Shown here: positions 23,679-31,104 of the stretch, piece by piece | How the letters are laid out: each line of letters begins with the position of its first letter | Numbering within the stretch: the stretch's first letter is position 1 | NCBI GenBank assembly: GCA_027069135.1 | Contig: JALXFE010000599.1 | Coordinates: forward strand, 1-35,396 | DNA: 35,396 nt | Origin: Thermoanaerobaculia bacterium | GTDB lineage: Bacteria; Acidobacteriota; Thermoanaerobaculia; Multivoradales; JAHZIX01 | Direction of reading: 5' to 3' | Notes under the pieces: generated by a model | The model's database searches: none | What the model was told of the DNA's origin: nothing | What the model saw: only the letters and a program-made list of their open reading frames with translations | Position numbers and translations under genes: made by a program

Positions 23679-26096
23679 ATGGCCCGACCCTCGAGGGAGG
23701 CACCCTCCGGCTGCACCCATTGCGGCTTGCCCATGGCTACCCGCCGAGGGACCGAGGATTTCTGCTGTTTCGGCTGCCGCTTCGCCTATCAGATGGCTCT
23801 GCCCGGTCTCAGCAGCCCCGGGCAAGACTCCTCCGAAGATCCCCCGCCCTCGACCCTCTTCCTGCGCCTGGGCCTCGGAATCTTCCTCGCCTTCAACATC
23901 ATGGCGGTCAATTGGGTGTTCTATTCCCAGGAGCTCTTCGGCCGACCCGCCGAAGCCGGAGCCGCCTACAGCTCTCTCACGGAGCTTTTCGCCTACCTGG
24001 CCCTCTTCCTGGCGACCGCGGTTCTGGCCCTTCTCGGAATCCCCCTGCTGAGCACGTTGCTCAAGCCGAGAGCGACGGTCACAAACCCTGTCGGCGAAGC
24101 CAAGCGCCGCCGGCGCCCGGGAAGCAGCCACCTGATTCTCTTGGGAGTCTTTTCCGCCTACGCGCTCAGTGTGTTCAACACGGTCCGGGGGCAGGGGAGC
24201 CTCTACTTCGACACCGCGGCCATGGTGTTGGTGGCGGTAACCCTGGGCAGCTTTGTCGAAGGTCGCGCCAAGCTCCAGGCGGCGCGCTCTACGACCTCGC
24301 TCCACCGAGATCTGCCGCCGACCGTCTTGGTTCGACGAGGAGCTTCCCTCGTCGAGACGAGATTAGAGGACGTCACGACCGGCGATGTGGTCCGGATCCT
24401 GCCGGGAGAGCTCATCGCCGTCGACGGTCCGGTCGTCGAAGGCGTCAGTCGTGTGGACGAGGCCAGCCTGACCGGAGAAGCACGACCGAGAACCGTCGAG
24501 GGCGGCAGCGCCCTACTCGCCGGCACCCACAACCTGGAGGGACAGCTCTGGGTCCGTACCGAACGCGTCGGAACCGCCACGATCCTCGCCCAAACCGAAC
24601 GCTCCCTCCTGGAGGCGAGAGCCCTGCAACCGGCGATCCAGAGACTGGCGGACCGGGTGGCGGGAGTCTTCGTCCCGGCGGTGATTCTCCTCGCTCTCGC
24701 GGTCTTTGCCCAGAAGACAGTCACCGGCGACCCCGGCGAAGGCATCCTCCGGGGCCTCGCCGTGCTGCTCATCAGCTGCCCTTGCGCTTTGGGTCTGGCG
24801 GCTCCTCTCGCCAGCTGGAACGCCCTGCGCCGGGCGGCAGCTCGGGGAATCCTGGTGGATTCCGCCGTGACCCTGGAGCGGGCCGCGACGGTGGACCGCA
24901 TCTACTTCGACAAGACGGGCACACTGACCGAGCCGGAGCTGGATCTTGAAGGCGTGGTCACGGCCCCCGGCGTGGAGCCGGCCCAGGCCTTCCATTGGGC
25001 TGCCCGCCTGGAAGCCGCCAGCCCCCACCCCATCGCCCGAGCCTTCCTCCGCCGGACGGCGCAGGTGGAAGATTCTCTGCCGTCATCGGGGCCGGAACCC
25101 GCCGCCGCGGCGCGGGTCGTCCCGGGCCGGGGAGTCGAGGGGGAGGTGGACAGGCCCGGACCAAGTTCCGAAGAGAACCCCGCCGCCCTCCGTCTGCGCC
25201 TGGGAAGCGAGACCTGGGTCCGGGAAAAGGGCCTCTCCACCGAACTCGATCGAAGAAATCCCCCTCAATCCCCCTTCTGCAAAGGGGGACGCCGCCGACC
25301 GCCCAAGAGCAGCATCGTGGACTCCTATGGTCGTTCACCGGGCTTGACTCCTAAGAGGATATCTACATCGCCTAGCGCTCCGGCGGGTGCTGTCTTCCTC
25401 TTTACGGACGATCGAATCCTGGCTCGTTTCGAGCTGGTGGAGAGCCTTCGCCCGGGAGCCGCCGCCGCGGTGACTCGCCTCCGAGCCCTGGGAATTCGCC
25501 CCGGGATCCTCACCGGAGATTCCCCAAGGGCCGCCCGAGCCGTGGCGGATCAGCTGGGGATCGCCGCCCGGGGTGCTCTGCTGCCAGCCGACAAAGTCGC
25601 CTGTCTGAGTGACCAACGGAAACTCTCTCGAACCTCCAGAGGAGCCCGATTGGCCATGGTCGGTGACGGTCTCAACGACGCCCCGGTACTGGCCGCAGCG
25701 GACCTGGGAATCGCTGTCGGCTCGGCCTCGGATCTGGCTCGCCGCTGCGCCAACGTCCGCCTGGTGGAGGACCGACTCGACCGGCTGCCGATCCTCTTTG
25801 AGATCGCCCGGGATTGCCGACGCCGCATCCGCCGCAACCTGGCCTTTTCCTTCGCCTTCAACTCCGTCGGCATGGGCCTCGCCGCAACCGGCCGCCTCAA
25901 CCCCATCTTTGCCGCCATCGCCATGGTCGTCTCGAGTCTCGTGGTGGTGCGCATCTCCAGCCGCGCCGGCCAAACGACGCCCAACCGGACGGATGCCCCG
26001 ACCGCCCTCTCGGGCTCGCCGGACTCCCTGCCAGCAAACCTGGAGCGCAGCCGGCCGTCCCTATCGGCCGAGGACACCCTGAGGGCTCGCGCATGA
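23679..26096 (+). CDS. ccoI: Copper-transporting P1B-type ATPase CcoI/FixI
   Basis: CcoI exports copper for CuB assembly of cbb3 oxidase. The 805-residue protein has an N-terminal cysteine-rich domain (CTHCGLP then FCCFGC, residues 12-33). Eight membrane helices include the CPC motif (SCPCALG, near 367). It has the TGEA actuator loop (near 265), the phosphorylation motif DKTGT (Asp near 411), the HP motif of the nucleotide domain (SPHPIA) and GDGLNDAP (near 662). No GMxCxxC heavy-metal domain is present between the Cys-rich domain and the first helix. About residues 526-567 are an unusual basic, proline/serine-rich insertion encoded by a palindromic repeat. The stop overlaps the next ATG (ATGA). 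Confidence 0.92.
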   Translation: MARPSREAPSGCTHCGLPMATRRGTEDFCCFGCRFAYQMALPGLSSPGQDSSEDPPPSTLFLRLGLGIFLAFNIMAVNWVFYSQELFGRPAEAGAAYSSLTELFAYLALFLATAVLALLGIPLLSTLLKPRATVTNPVGEAKRRRRPGSSHLILLGVFSAYALSVFNTVRGQGSLYFDTAAMVLVAVTLGSFVEGRAKLQAARSTTSLHRDLPPTVLVRRGASLVETRLEDVTTGDVVRILPGELIAVDGPVVEGVSRVDEASLTGEARPRTVEGGSALLAGTHNLEGQLWVRTERVGTATILAQTERSLLEARALQPAIQRLADRVAGVFVPAVILLALAVFAQKTVTGDPGEGILRGLAVLLISCPCALGLAAPLASWNALRRAAARGILVDSAVTLERAATVDRIYFDKTGTLTEPELDLEGVVTAPGVEPAQAFHWAARLEAASPHPIARAFLRRTAQVEDSLPSSGPEPAAAARVVPGRGVEGEVDRPGPSSEENPAALRLRLGSETWVREKGLSTELDRRNPPQSPFCKGGRRRPPKSSIVDSYGRSPGLTPKRISTSPSAPAGAVFLFTDDRILARFELVESLRPGAAAAVTRLRALGIRPGILTGDSPRAARAVADQLGIAARGALLPADKVACLSDQRKLSRTSRGARLAMVGDGLNDAPVLAAADLGIAVGSASDLARRCANVRLVEDRLDRLPILFEIARDCRRRIRRNLAFSFAFNSVGMGLAATGRLNPIFAAIAMVVSSLVVVRISSRAGQTTPNRTDAPTALSGSPDSLPANLERSRPSLSAEDTLRARA
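25256..25290 (+). repeat. Palindromic repeat inserted in frame within ccoI
   Basis: The DNA reads AAATCCCCCTCAAT, then TCCCCCTT (25269-25276), loop CTGCA, and AAGGGGGA (25282-25289). The arms form a perfect 8-base-pair stem. It encodes NPPQSPFCKGG, a peptide pattern known from dispersed palindromic repeats in many bacterial genomes. The surrounding insertion (to about 25380) does not look like P-type ATPase sequence and the frame is preserved. It falls between the end of the nucleotide-binding domain and the return to the phosphorylation domain. Confidence 0.75.
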
Positions 26097-26809
26097 CCGA
26101 TCTCGGCTCCGGTGGCCTCTTCGCCGCTCTTTTCGTGGCCGGCATGGCCAGCAGCCTCCATTGCGTGGGGATGTGTGGACCGCTGCTCGTGGCCTTCTCA
26201 AAGCTTCTCCAGGGATCCGGGGAACGGAATCCCGGCGGCTGGTGGCTCTACCACGGAGGCCGTATCTGGACCTACGCTCTGCTGGGCTTCCTGGCCGGTT
26301 GGCTGGGGTTTGAAGCTCGGGCCTTGAGCGCGCTTGCCGGCTGGCATCGGCCGCTCGCATTAGCCTTCGGTGCCTCGGTTCTGCTGGCCGGTCTGGCGGC
26401 CCTCGGCTGGCTGCCCGGATGGCGCTTCGCAGCCACGGCCCAGGGCTGTCTAGCCCAGGTCAGCGGCCGAAATCCCTGGCTCGGCCGCCTGGCCCACGAT
26501 CCCCGGGCCCCGGCGCGCTTCCTCCTGGGTGCCGTCATGGGGCTCCTCCCCTGCGCCATGGTCTACGCCGCCCTCCTCCTCGCCGCCGCCCTGCCGACCC
26601 CGCTACACAGCGCCGCCGGCATGGCCGCTTTCGGCCTCGGCACCCTCCCCTCCCTCACCGCCGTCATCCTCGGCACCCGGCTAGCTCCCCCCTGGCTCCG
26701 AGCCCACGGCCCCCGCCTCACCGCCGTCCTCTGGATCAGCATCAGCCTCATCATCCTCTGGCGCGCCCTGGCTCTCGATCCAACTGGGACCGGGCATATG
26801 GGGCATTGA
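26093..26809 (+). CDS. DsbD_2/TauE-SafE-like membrane protein of the cbb3 locus
   Basis: The 238-residue polytopic protein has about six helices and the family's N-terminal motif ASSLHCVGMCGPLL, with a later GLLPCAMVYAAL. Proteins of this type (PF13386-like) often lie beside ccoI in cbb3 loci and are proposed to help copper or cofactor delivery. The paired His-Cys and Cys residues in HCVGMC could bind metal. The ATG at 26093 overlaps the ccoI stop. A longer upstream frame exists but reads into ccoI. It is the last gene of the operon; no clear terminator was seen after it. Confidence 0.82.
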   Translation: MTDLGSGGLFAALFVAGMASSLHCVGMCGPLLVAFSKLLQGSGERNPGGWWLYHGGRIWTYALLGFLAGWLGFEARALSALAGWHRPLALAFGASVLLAGLAALGWLPGWRFAATAQGCLAQVSGRNPWLGRLAHDPRAPARFLLGAVMGLLPCAMVYAALLLAAALPTPLHSAAGMAAFGLGTLPSLTAVILGTRLAPPWLRAHGPRLTAVLWISISLIILWRALALDPTGTGHMGH

Positions 26810-26905
26810 GGGAACATCAGTCCCGGAATCGGAGTCCTGTGCCACACTTGCCCCATGACACGGAGGGAGATTCAAGCTCAATGCCTGACCCGGCCAAGCA
26901 GCTGG

Positions 26906-27741
26906 TTAACCCGAAACGATCCGCAAAGCCTGCTCGACAGCCTCGTCGAGACCAAGAGGGCCAACAATGGAATGGGACAACCGTAGGTTCAGGAGCCGGG
27001 CTTCGCCAATCTTCTTGAGAACCCCTGAGCTTGGAGCGAGGAGGAGCACCGGGCCTCGCAGGCGCTTCGTGCGGCCGACGATCTCCTCGAGCTTCTCTGC
27101 CTCGAGCCGTTCATTGACTTCGATGAGGAGGAGCACGTTGTCCCTCGGAGACTCCTCTCGGAGCCCCAGCAACCGGTCAAGGGAATCGAGCTCGCCGAGC
27201 ATTCGATCTCTTGAAACGCGGAGCCATACAGCAAAGACAGAGTCAGGATCCGGCCTCTTCGGCGAAGAGCCCCGATATACCCGTTGATCGCCTGGAGATC
27301 CTCGCCGAGGCGGCCGTAGGATCGCCTTTCTTCGACGGACTTCAGCCGGTCGAGAGCCTCAGAAACCTGCGGCCAGGGCGGAGAGGTACTGAGGATAAAC
27401 GGCTCGTCCGCGAGGGTATAGAGGCTCAGACCGTCGAATAGCCGGCCGATGAATTCATTGAGATCGAGGATCAGCCTTCTCTTGTCCTGGATTCCTTCAG
27501 GAAGCTCCGGGACATCGAGGGCCGGAGCCAAGGGCTGCTCTTCGCGGGCGGCCTCGGAGCCGGCTTCATCAGCTGTGGGAGTCAGGCTCCTCCCGTGAGG
27601 ATCGAACCGGAATAGAAATCGGTACGGGTCGTCGCCCATGGGCTCGAGGAGAGGATCCTCCAAGAGAATGGCATCCAGAGCAGCTTTCGGTGGAAGGAAA
27701 GAGCCAAGCGAGCCCCGGAGATCGAGGCTGCCGGGGGCCAC
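26906..27741 (-). pseudogene. Unknown protein gene split by a frameshift
   Basis: Two minus-strand frames join end to end. The first (GTG at 27741, GAGGGGG upstream) reads MAPGSLDLRGSLGSFLPP and on to ALRRRGRILTLSLLYG. It then degrades to serine/arginine-rich sequence. From about 27230 the second frame takes over (WLRVSRDRMLGELDSLDRLL) and continues sensibly to 26906. A single-base change of phase near 27210-27235 would restore one protein of about 278 residues. Neither part is recognised. The second half has an alternating pattern (DNVLLLIEVNERLEAEKLEE, GPVLLLAPSSGVLKKI) compatible with an alpha/beta domain. It may be a true mutation or a sequencing error. Confidence 0.6.
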
Positions 27742-27967
27742 GACCCCCTCTTATTGTGGCCAGACCCCGGTCACGGTGCAAGTGTTGAAAGCAGGGAGCT
27801 TAGCGCTGTCCGTCATTCATCCTGAAGACTTAATATGCTCCAATCTGAGCGATATAGTCGTCTGAACTGGCCCAGTTCCCTTGGAGGTTCCAACTCTTGA
27901 GAGGATGGAAACTCTAAACTTCCGGGGCTTTTCAACCTCTGCTGGACCGATGAGATAAGCTCAACCC

Positions 27968-28186
27968 ATGGCTGAAGCACTTCTAGACCTTGACGCCCTC
28001 TCCGACGAGGAGCGCATCGATCTTGCGGTAGCGCTCTGGGAAAGTGTGGGCGAGGGAGGGAAAGCTCTACCACTGACCCCGGGTCAAGCTGAGGAGCTCG
28101 ACCGACGGGTCGCCGCCTATCGGGCAGACGCAGACTCCGGCACCCCGTGGCGTGAAGCGATCCGGCGGATCGAAAACCGCCGCTGA
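27968..28186 (+). CDS. Addiction-module antitoxin (ParE/RelE-associated, TIGR02574-like)
   Basis: The 72-residue protein matches the short 'addiction module' antitoxin family. It has LSDEERIDLAVALWESV near the N-terminus, then LTPGQAEELDRRVAAYRADA and the C-terminal SGTPWREAIRRI. Such proteins fold as helices that wrap the partner toxin and usually repress their own operon. The stop codon shares one base with the toxin start, the usual coupling. The 226 bases upstream are divergent from the frameshifted gene, and no clear promoter was found there. Confidence 0.88.
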   Translation: MAEALLDLDALSDEERIDLAVALWESVGEGGKALPLTPGQAEELDRRVAAYRADADSGTPWREAIRRIENRR

Positions 28187-28482
28187 TGGCTCGCCCGCTG
28201 GGCATCCGTCCGGAAGCCGAAGCCGAGATCGCAGAAGCTCACGACTGGTACGAAGAACGAAGGAAGGGCCTCGGTGCCAAGTTCCTTGCAGAGGTCAAGA
28301 AGGCGCTATCTGCAGTCGAAGAATCACCGGAACGCTTCCCCATCATTCGCAACGGCGTCCACCGCAGACTCCTAGGCCGCTTCCCTTACTCGATTCTCTA
28401 CCTTGCTGAGCAAAACGAGACCGTAGTGATCGCCTGTTTCCATGGCAAGCGCAACCCGAAACGGTGGCAGTCTCGGACCTAA
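28186..28482 (+). CDS. RelE/ParE-family toxin
   Basis: The 98-residue protein has the RelE/ParE pattern: IRPEAEAEIAEAHDWYEERR at the N-terminus, GLGAKFLAEVKKAL, then IRNGVHRRLLGRFPYSILY and the closing strand VVIACFHGKRNPKRW. Family members act on DNA gyrase (ParE) or cleave ribosome-bound mRNA (RelE); the GRFPYSILY and CFHGKRNPKRW endings are closer to the ParE-like branch. It follows its antitoxin with a one-base overlap. Both genes look intact. Confidence 0.88.
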   Translation: MARPLGIRPEAEAEIAEAHDWYEERRKGLGAKFLAEVKKALSAVEESPERFPIIRNGVHRRLLGRFPYSILYLAEQNETVVIACFHGKRNPKRWQSRT

Positions 28483-28600
28483 CCTCCTCTTCTTGTGGCC
28501 ACCCAGACCCGCTTACCTTCGGCTGGAGCTTTGCGCCAACGAAAGCTACCTGCTTTGCCGCGTCGCGGCGTTCGGTGGCTACGGCAGAATCGAGCCGTTC

Positions 28601-28629
28601 TTGACACACCGCGGCAAGATTCCTAGGAT
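28601..28629 (+). promoter_or_regulatory. Strong sigma-70-type promoter of fadJ
   Basis: TTGACA (28601-28606) and TAGGAT (28624-28629) are separated by exactly 17 bases. This matches the -35 consensus fully and the -10 at 4/6 positions. Transcription would begin near 28636, about 55 bases before the fadJ ATG. The 209 bases between the toxin gene and fadJ hold no other recognisable feature. Confidence 0.65.
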
Positions 28630-28691
28630 GGCTTGGGCGGCGTTCGTCGCTGGAAATGAGATCGGGGCCGTAGAAATGAGGAGCGTGAGGC

Positions 28692-30848
28692 ATGACTGAG
28701 GGTACAGATGCAACGACCGACGAGCGCGCCGCGCTGCGGCTAGACCGAAGGGATGGCGTCGCCTGGTTGACCTTCGATGATCCGGAAAAGAAAGTGAACA
28801 CCCTTTCAAGCCGCCTCTTCGGGACGTTCGAGGGCTTTCTGACCCAGCTCGAAAACGATCCGCCCCGGGGACTGGTGCTCATCTCCGGTAAGCCGTCCAA
28901 TTTCATCGCCGGTGCAGATATCGAAGAGCTCCAAGGCTTGGGCGACCCGGCCGATGTGGCCGCCATGATCAACCGCGGCCATGCCCTGGCCAACCGCTTG
29001 AACGCCCTGCCGTTCCCGGTGGTCGCCGCCATCCACGGGTCCTGCTTGGGTGGCGGCCTGGAGCTGGCCCTGGCCTGCCATCGGCGGGTCGCCACAGAAG
29101 ACAAGAAGACGAAACTTGGCCTGCCGGAGGTTCAATTGGGACTCATCCCCGGTCTCGGCGGTACCCAGCGGCTGCCGCGCCTCATCGGGGTGGCGGATGC
29201 CTTGCCCCTGATCCTCACCGGCAAGCAGGTCGACGCCAAGAAAGCCAAGCGCCTCGGGATCGTGGAGGTGACCTGCTCCAGGGCTGACCTCGAGAGCGCT
29301 GCCCTCAAACTCCTCGAGCAAGGCAAGACCGCCCGCAAGCCGAAGAAGGCCTTCGGTCAGAGATTGGCCAACTTTCTGGCTGAAGCACCGCTCCTCAGCG
29401 GCCTGGTCTACTCCAAGGCCCGGGACGGGGTGATGTCCAAGACCGGTGGCCATTACCCGGCCCCCTTGAAAGCCATCGAAGTGGTGCGGGAAGGAATGAA
29501 GCTCTCCCTTCCGGAAGCTCTGAAAATCGAGACCCGAGCCTTCTCCGATCTCGTGGTGACGGATGTTGCCAAGAGCCTCATGGGGGTCTTCTTCATGAAG
29601 ACCGACGCCGACGGTCGCGCCGCCGCCCTGGCCGCTCAATATCCCGGCGAGCTGGAGAAGGTCGGTGTCGTGGGGGCCGGTTTCATGGGCGCCGGAGTGG
29701 CTCAGCTTCTGGCCTACCGGGACACCCAGATTCTACTCAAGGACCGAGACCAAGACGGCCTTGGGCGAGGACTCGAGACCATCCGCGGCCTTTTCGACAC
29801 ATTGGTCGAGCGACGGAAAATGAAGCCCGCGGAGCGGGATCTCGCCGTGAGCCGGGTCGAGGGCACGGTCGAGTATGCCGGCTTCGAGCACACGGATTTC
29901 GTCATCGAAGCGGTCTTCGAGGACGTGGGTCTGAAGCAGAAAATTCTCCAGGACGTCGAGGCTGCCGGTCCGGAAGGATTGATCTTCGCTTCCAACACCT
30001 CGACCATCCCCATCGCCCGCATCGCCGAGAAAAGCCCCAAGCCGGAAAACGTCCTGGGGATGCATTTCTTCAGCCCGGTCCACAAAATGCCCTTGGTGGA
30101 GATCATCCGCCACCCCGGCACCTCGGACGCCGCCGTCGCCGCCACCGCCAAGGTGGGCCTGCGCATGGGCAAGACTCTGATCGTCGTCAACGACGGGCCG
30201 GGCTTCTTCACCACCCGGGTCTTGGCCCCCTTCATGAACGAAGCGGCCTGGATCCTCACCCAGGGAGCTCGGGTCGAGCAAATCGACAAGGCCCTGACCC
30301 GTTGGGGCTTTCCGGTAGGCCCCATCGCCTTGATGGACGAGGTGGGGATCGACATCGGCGCCCACGTCACGAAAGTCCTTCTCGAATACTTCGGCGACCG
30401 CATCACCCCGCCGCCACTCTTCGATCGCCTCATCGAGGACGGCCGCAAGGGCCGCAAAGGGGGCAAGGGCTTCTACACCTATGGCCAGGGCCCAAAGAAG
30501 GTGGATGAAACCGTCTACCCTCTCCTCGACTGGAAGGAAGCGAAAATCGACGACCAGGAGATCGTGGAGCGCTGCTGGATGCAGATGCTCAACGAGGTCG
30601 CCTATTGCATCGAAGAGGGCATCATCACCAACCCCGTCGACATCGATCTCGGTGTGATCTTCGGCTTCGGCTTTCCCCCCTTTCGCGGCGGCATCCTGAG
30701 GCAGGCGGACAAATTGGGGCTCCCTCATATCGTCGAACGGCTGCGGTATTACGCGGCGACCTACGGCGACCGGCTAGCTCCGGCACCGCTCTTGGTGGAG
30801 ATGGCCGAAAAAGGCTCCACCTTTCGTTCGCCGATTTCCCCGAATTGA
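28692..30848 (+). CDS. fadJ: Bifunctional enoyl-CoA hydratase / 3-hydroxyacyl-CoA dehydrogenase (FadJ-like)
   Basis: This 718-residue protein carries out the hydration and NAD-dependent oxidation steps of fatty acid beta-oxidation. The N-terminal crotonase domain has the oxyanion and catalytic motifs FIAGADIEEL, GSCLGGGLELALACH and GLPEVQLGLIPGLGGTQ. The dehydrogenase domain begins with the NAD motif GVVGAGFMGAGVAQ (about 325). It contains FASNTSTIPI, GMHFFSPVHKMPLVEII and NDGPGFFTTRVLAP, followed by two C-terminal helical domains ending GFPPFRGG. Length fits FadJ/FadB. No thiolase gene (fadI/fadA) is adjacent. GAGG lies upstream of the ATG. Its stop codon is part of the -35 box of the proBA leader promoter. 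Confidence 0.95.
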   Translation: MTEGTDATTDERAALRLDRRDGVAWLTFDDPEKKVNTLSSRLFGTFEGFLTQLENDPPRGLVLISGKPSNFIAGADIEELQGLGDPADVAAMINRGHALANRLNALPFPVVAAIHGSCLGGGLELALACHRRVATEDKKTKLGLPEVQLGLIPGLGGTQRLPRLIGVADALPLILTGKQVDAKKAKRLGIVEVTCSRADLESAALKLLEQGKTARKPKKAFGQRLANFLAEAPLLSGLVYSKARDGVMSKTGGHYPAPLKAIEVVREGMKLSLPEALKIETRAFSDLVVTDVAKSLMGVFFMKTDADGRAAALAAQYPGELEKVGVVGAGFMGAGVAQLLAYRDTQILLKDRDQDGLGRGLETIRGLFDTLVERRKMKPAERDLAVSRVEGTVEYAGFEHTDFVIEAVFEDVGLKQKILQDVEAAGPEGLIFASNTSTIPIARIAEKSPKPENVLGMHFFSPVHKMPLVEIIRHPGTSDAAVAATAKVGLRMGKTLIVVNDGPGFFTTRVLAPFMNEAAWILTQGARVEQIDKALTRWGFPVGPIALMDEVGIDIGAHVTKVLLEYFGDRITPPPLFDRLIEDGRKGRKGGKGFYTYGQGPKKVDETVYPLLDWKEAKIDDQEIVERCWMQMLNEVAYCIEEGIITNPVDIDLGVIFGFGFPPFRGGILRQADKLGLPHIVERLRYYAATYGDRLAPAPLLVEMAEKGSTFRSPISPN

Positions 30849-30873
30849 CACCGGAGCACTCCGGCCATAGCAT
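30845..30873 (+). promoter_or_regulatory. Promoter of the proBA leader, overlapping the fadJ stop
   Basis: TTGACA (30845-30850) and TAGCAT (30868-30873) are 17 bases apart. The spacer contains a perfect palindrome, CCGGAG-CA-CTCCGG (30851-30864). The -10 ends 7 bases before the ATG at 30881, so the transcript would start at or beside that ATG. The same 7-base gap occurs before trmFO. Confidence 0.6.
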
Positions 30874-30880
30874 GGAATCC

Positions 30881-30988
30881 ATGAACCGTTTCGCTTCATC
30901 GACCCCGACAGGATATCTTCCCGGCCCGTGCCTGTCGGCGAGCCCGTTCCCTCGACGCCGTAGCCACATACAGCCGGGGGTCGGTTAG
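30881..30988 (+). CDS. Putative proline-rich leader peptide of proBA
   Basis: A 35-codon frame starts at ATG 30881, apparently leaderless, and ends with TAG at 30986-30988. It has six proline codons (positions 9, 14, 16, 22, 24 and 32): STPTGYLPGP, SASPFPRRR, and IQPGVG at the end. Its last codons overlap RNA segment 2 of the attenuator (30976-30984). That is where a terminating ribosome would have to sit to permit the terminator. An in-frame ATG at 30872 is upstream of the predicted transcript start. Translation is not proven, and the frame also stays open upstream inside fadJ, so the evidence is the arrangement, not the length. Confidence 0.5.
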   Translation: MNRFASSTPTGYLPGPCLSASPFPRRRSHIQPGVG

Positions 30989-31049
30989 CCGCAAAGTCTC
31001 GAACTCAATAGAAGCGAACCCGACCCCCAGCCCGGCGCTGGGGGTTTTT
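30898..31049 (+). promoter_or_regulatory. Putative proline attenuator of proBA
   Basis: Segment 1, CGACCCC (30900-30906), pairs with GGGGTCG (30977-30983) in segment 2. Segment 2, GGGGGTCGG (30976-30984), also pairs perfectly with segment 3, CCGACCCCC (31020-31028). Segment 3 overlaps the left arm of the terminator, CCCCCAGC (31024-31031), whose right arm is GCTGGGGG (31037-31044). Thus 2:3 and 3:4 are mutually exclusive, as are 1:2 and 2:3. Ribosome stalling at proline codons would favour 2:3 and read-through into proB; translation to the stop would cover segment 2 and allow termination. Pairings are seen; regulation is inferred. Confidence 0.6.
31024..31049 (+). terminator. Intrinsic terminator upstream of proB
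   Basis: CCCCCAGC (31024-31031), loop CCGGC, GCTGGGGG (31037-31044), then TTTTTC. The stem is a perfect 8 pairs. It may end fadJ transcripts and also serve as the attenuator terminator for proBA, since its left arm overlaps the anti-terminator partner. Confidence 0.9.
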
Positions 31050-31104
31050 CATTTTGCTCAGCGCCTCGATGGGCGCGTTTGCTGTCGAATTCGGAGGTTC
31101 AGCC

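Noticed and set aside
29733-30728. 331-codon minus-strand frame opposite fadJ
   Set aside because: Antisense shadow of a well-conserved enzyme gene, with no recognisable motifs or ribosome-binding site.
30971-31032. tRNA-like or tmRNA-like fold (GGGGGTC with GACCCCC followed by A)
   Set aside because: The arms are only about 35 bases apart, with no D-, anticodon or T-arm; the pairing is better explained as an anti-terminator.
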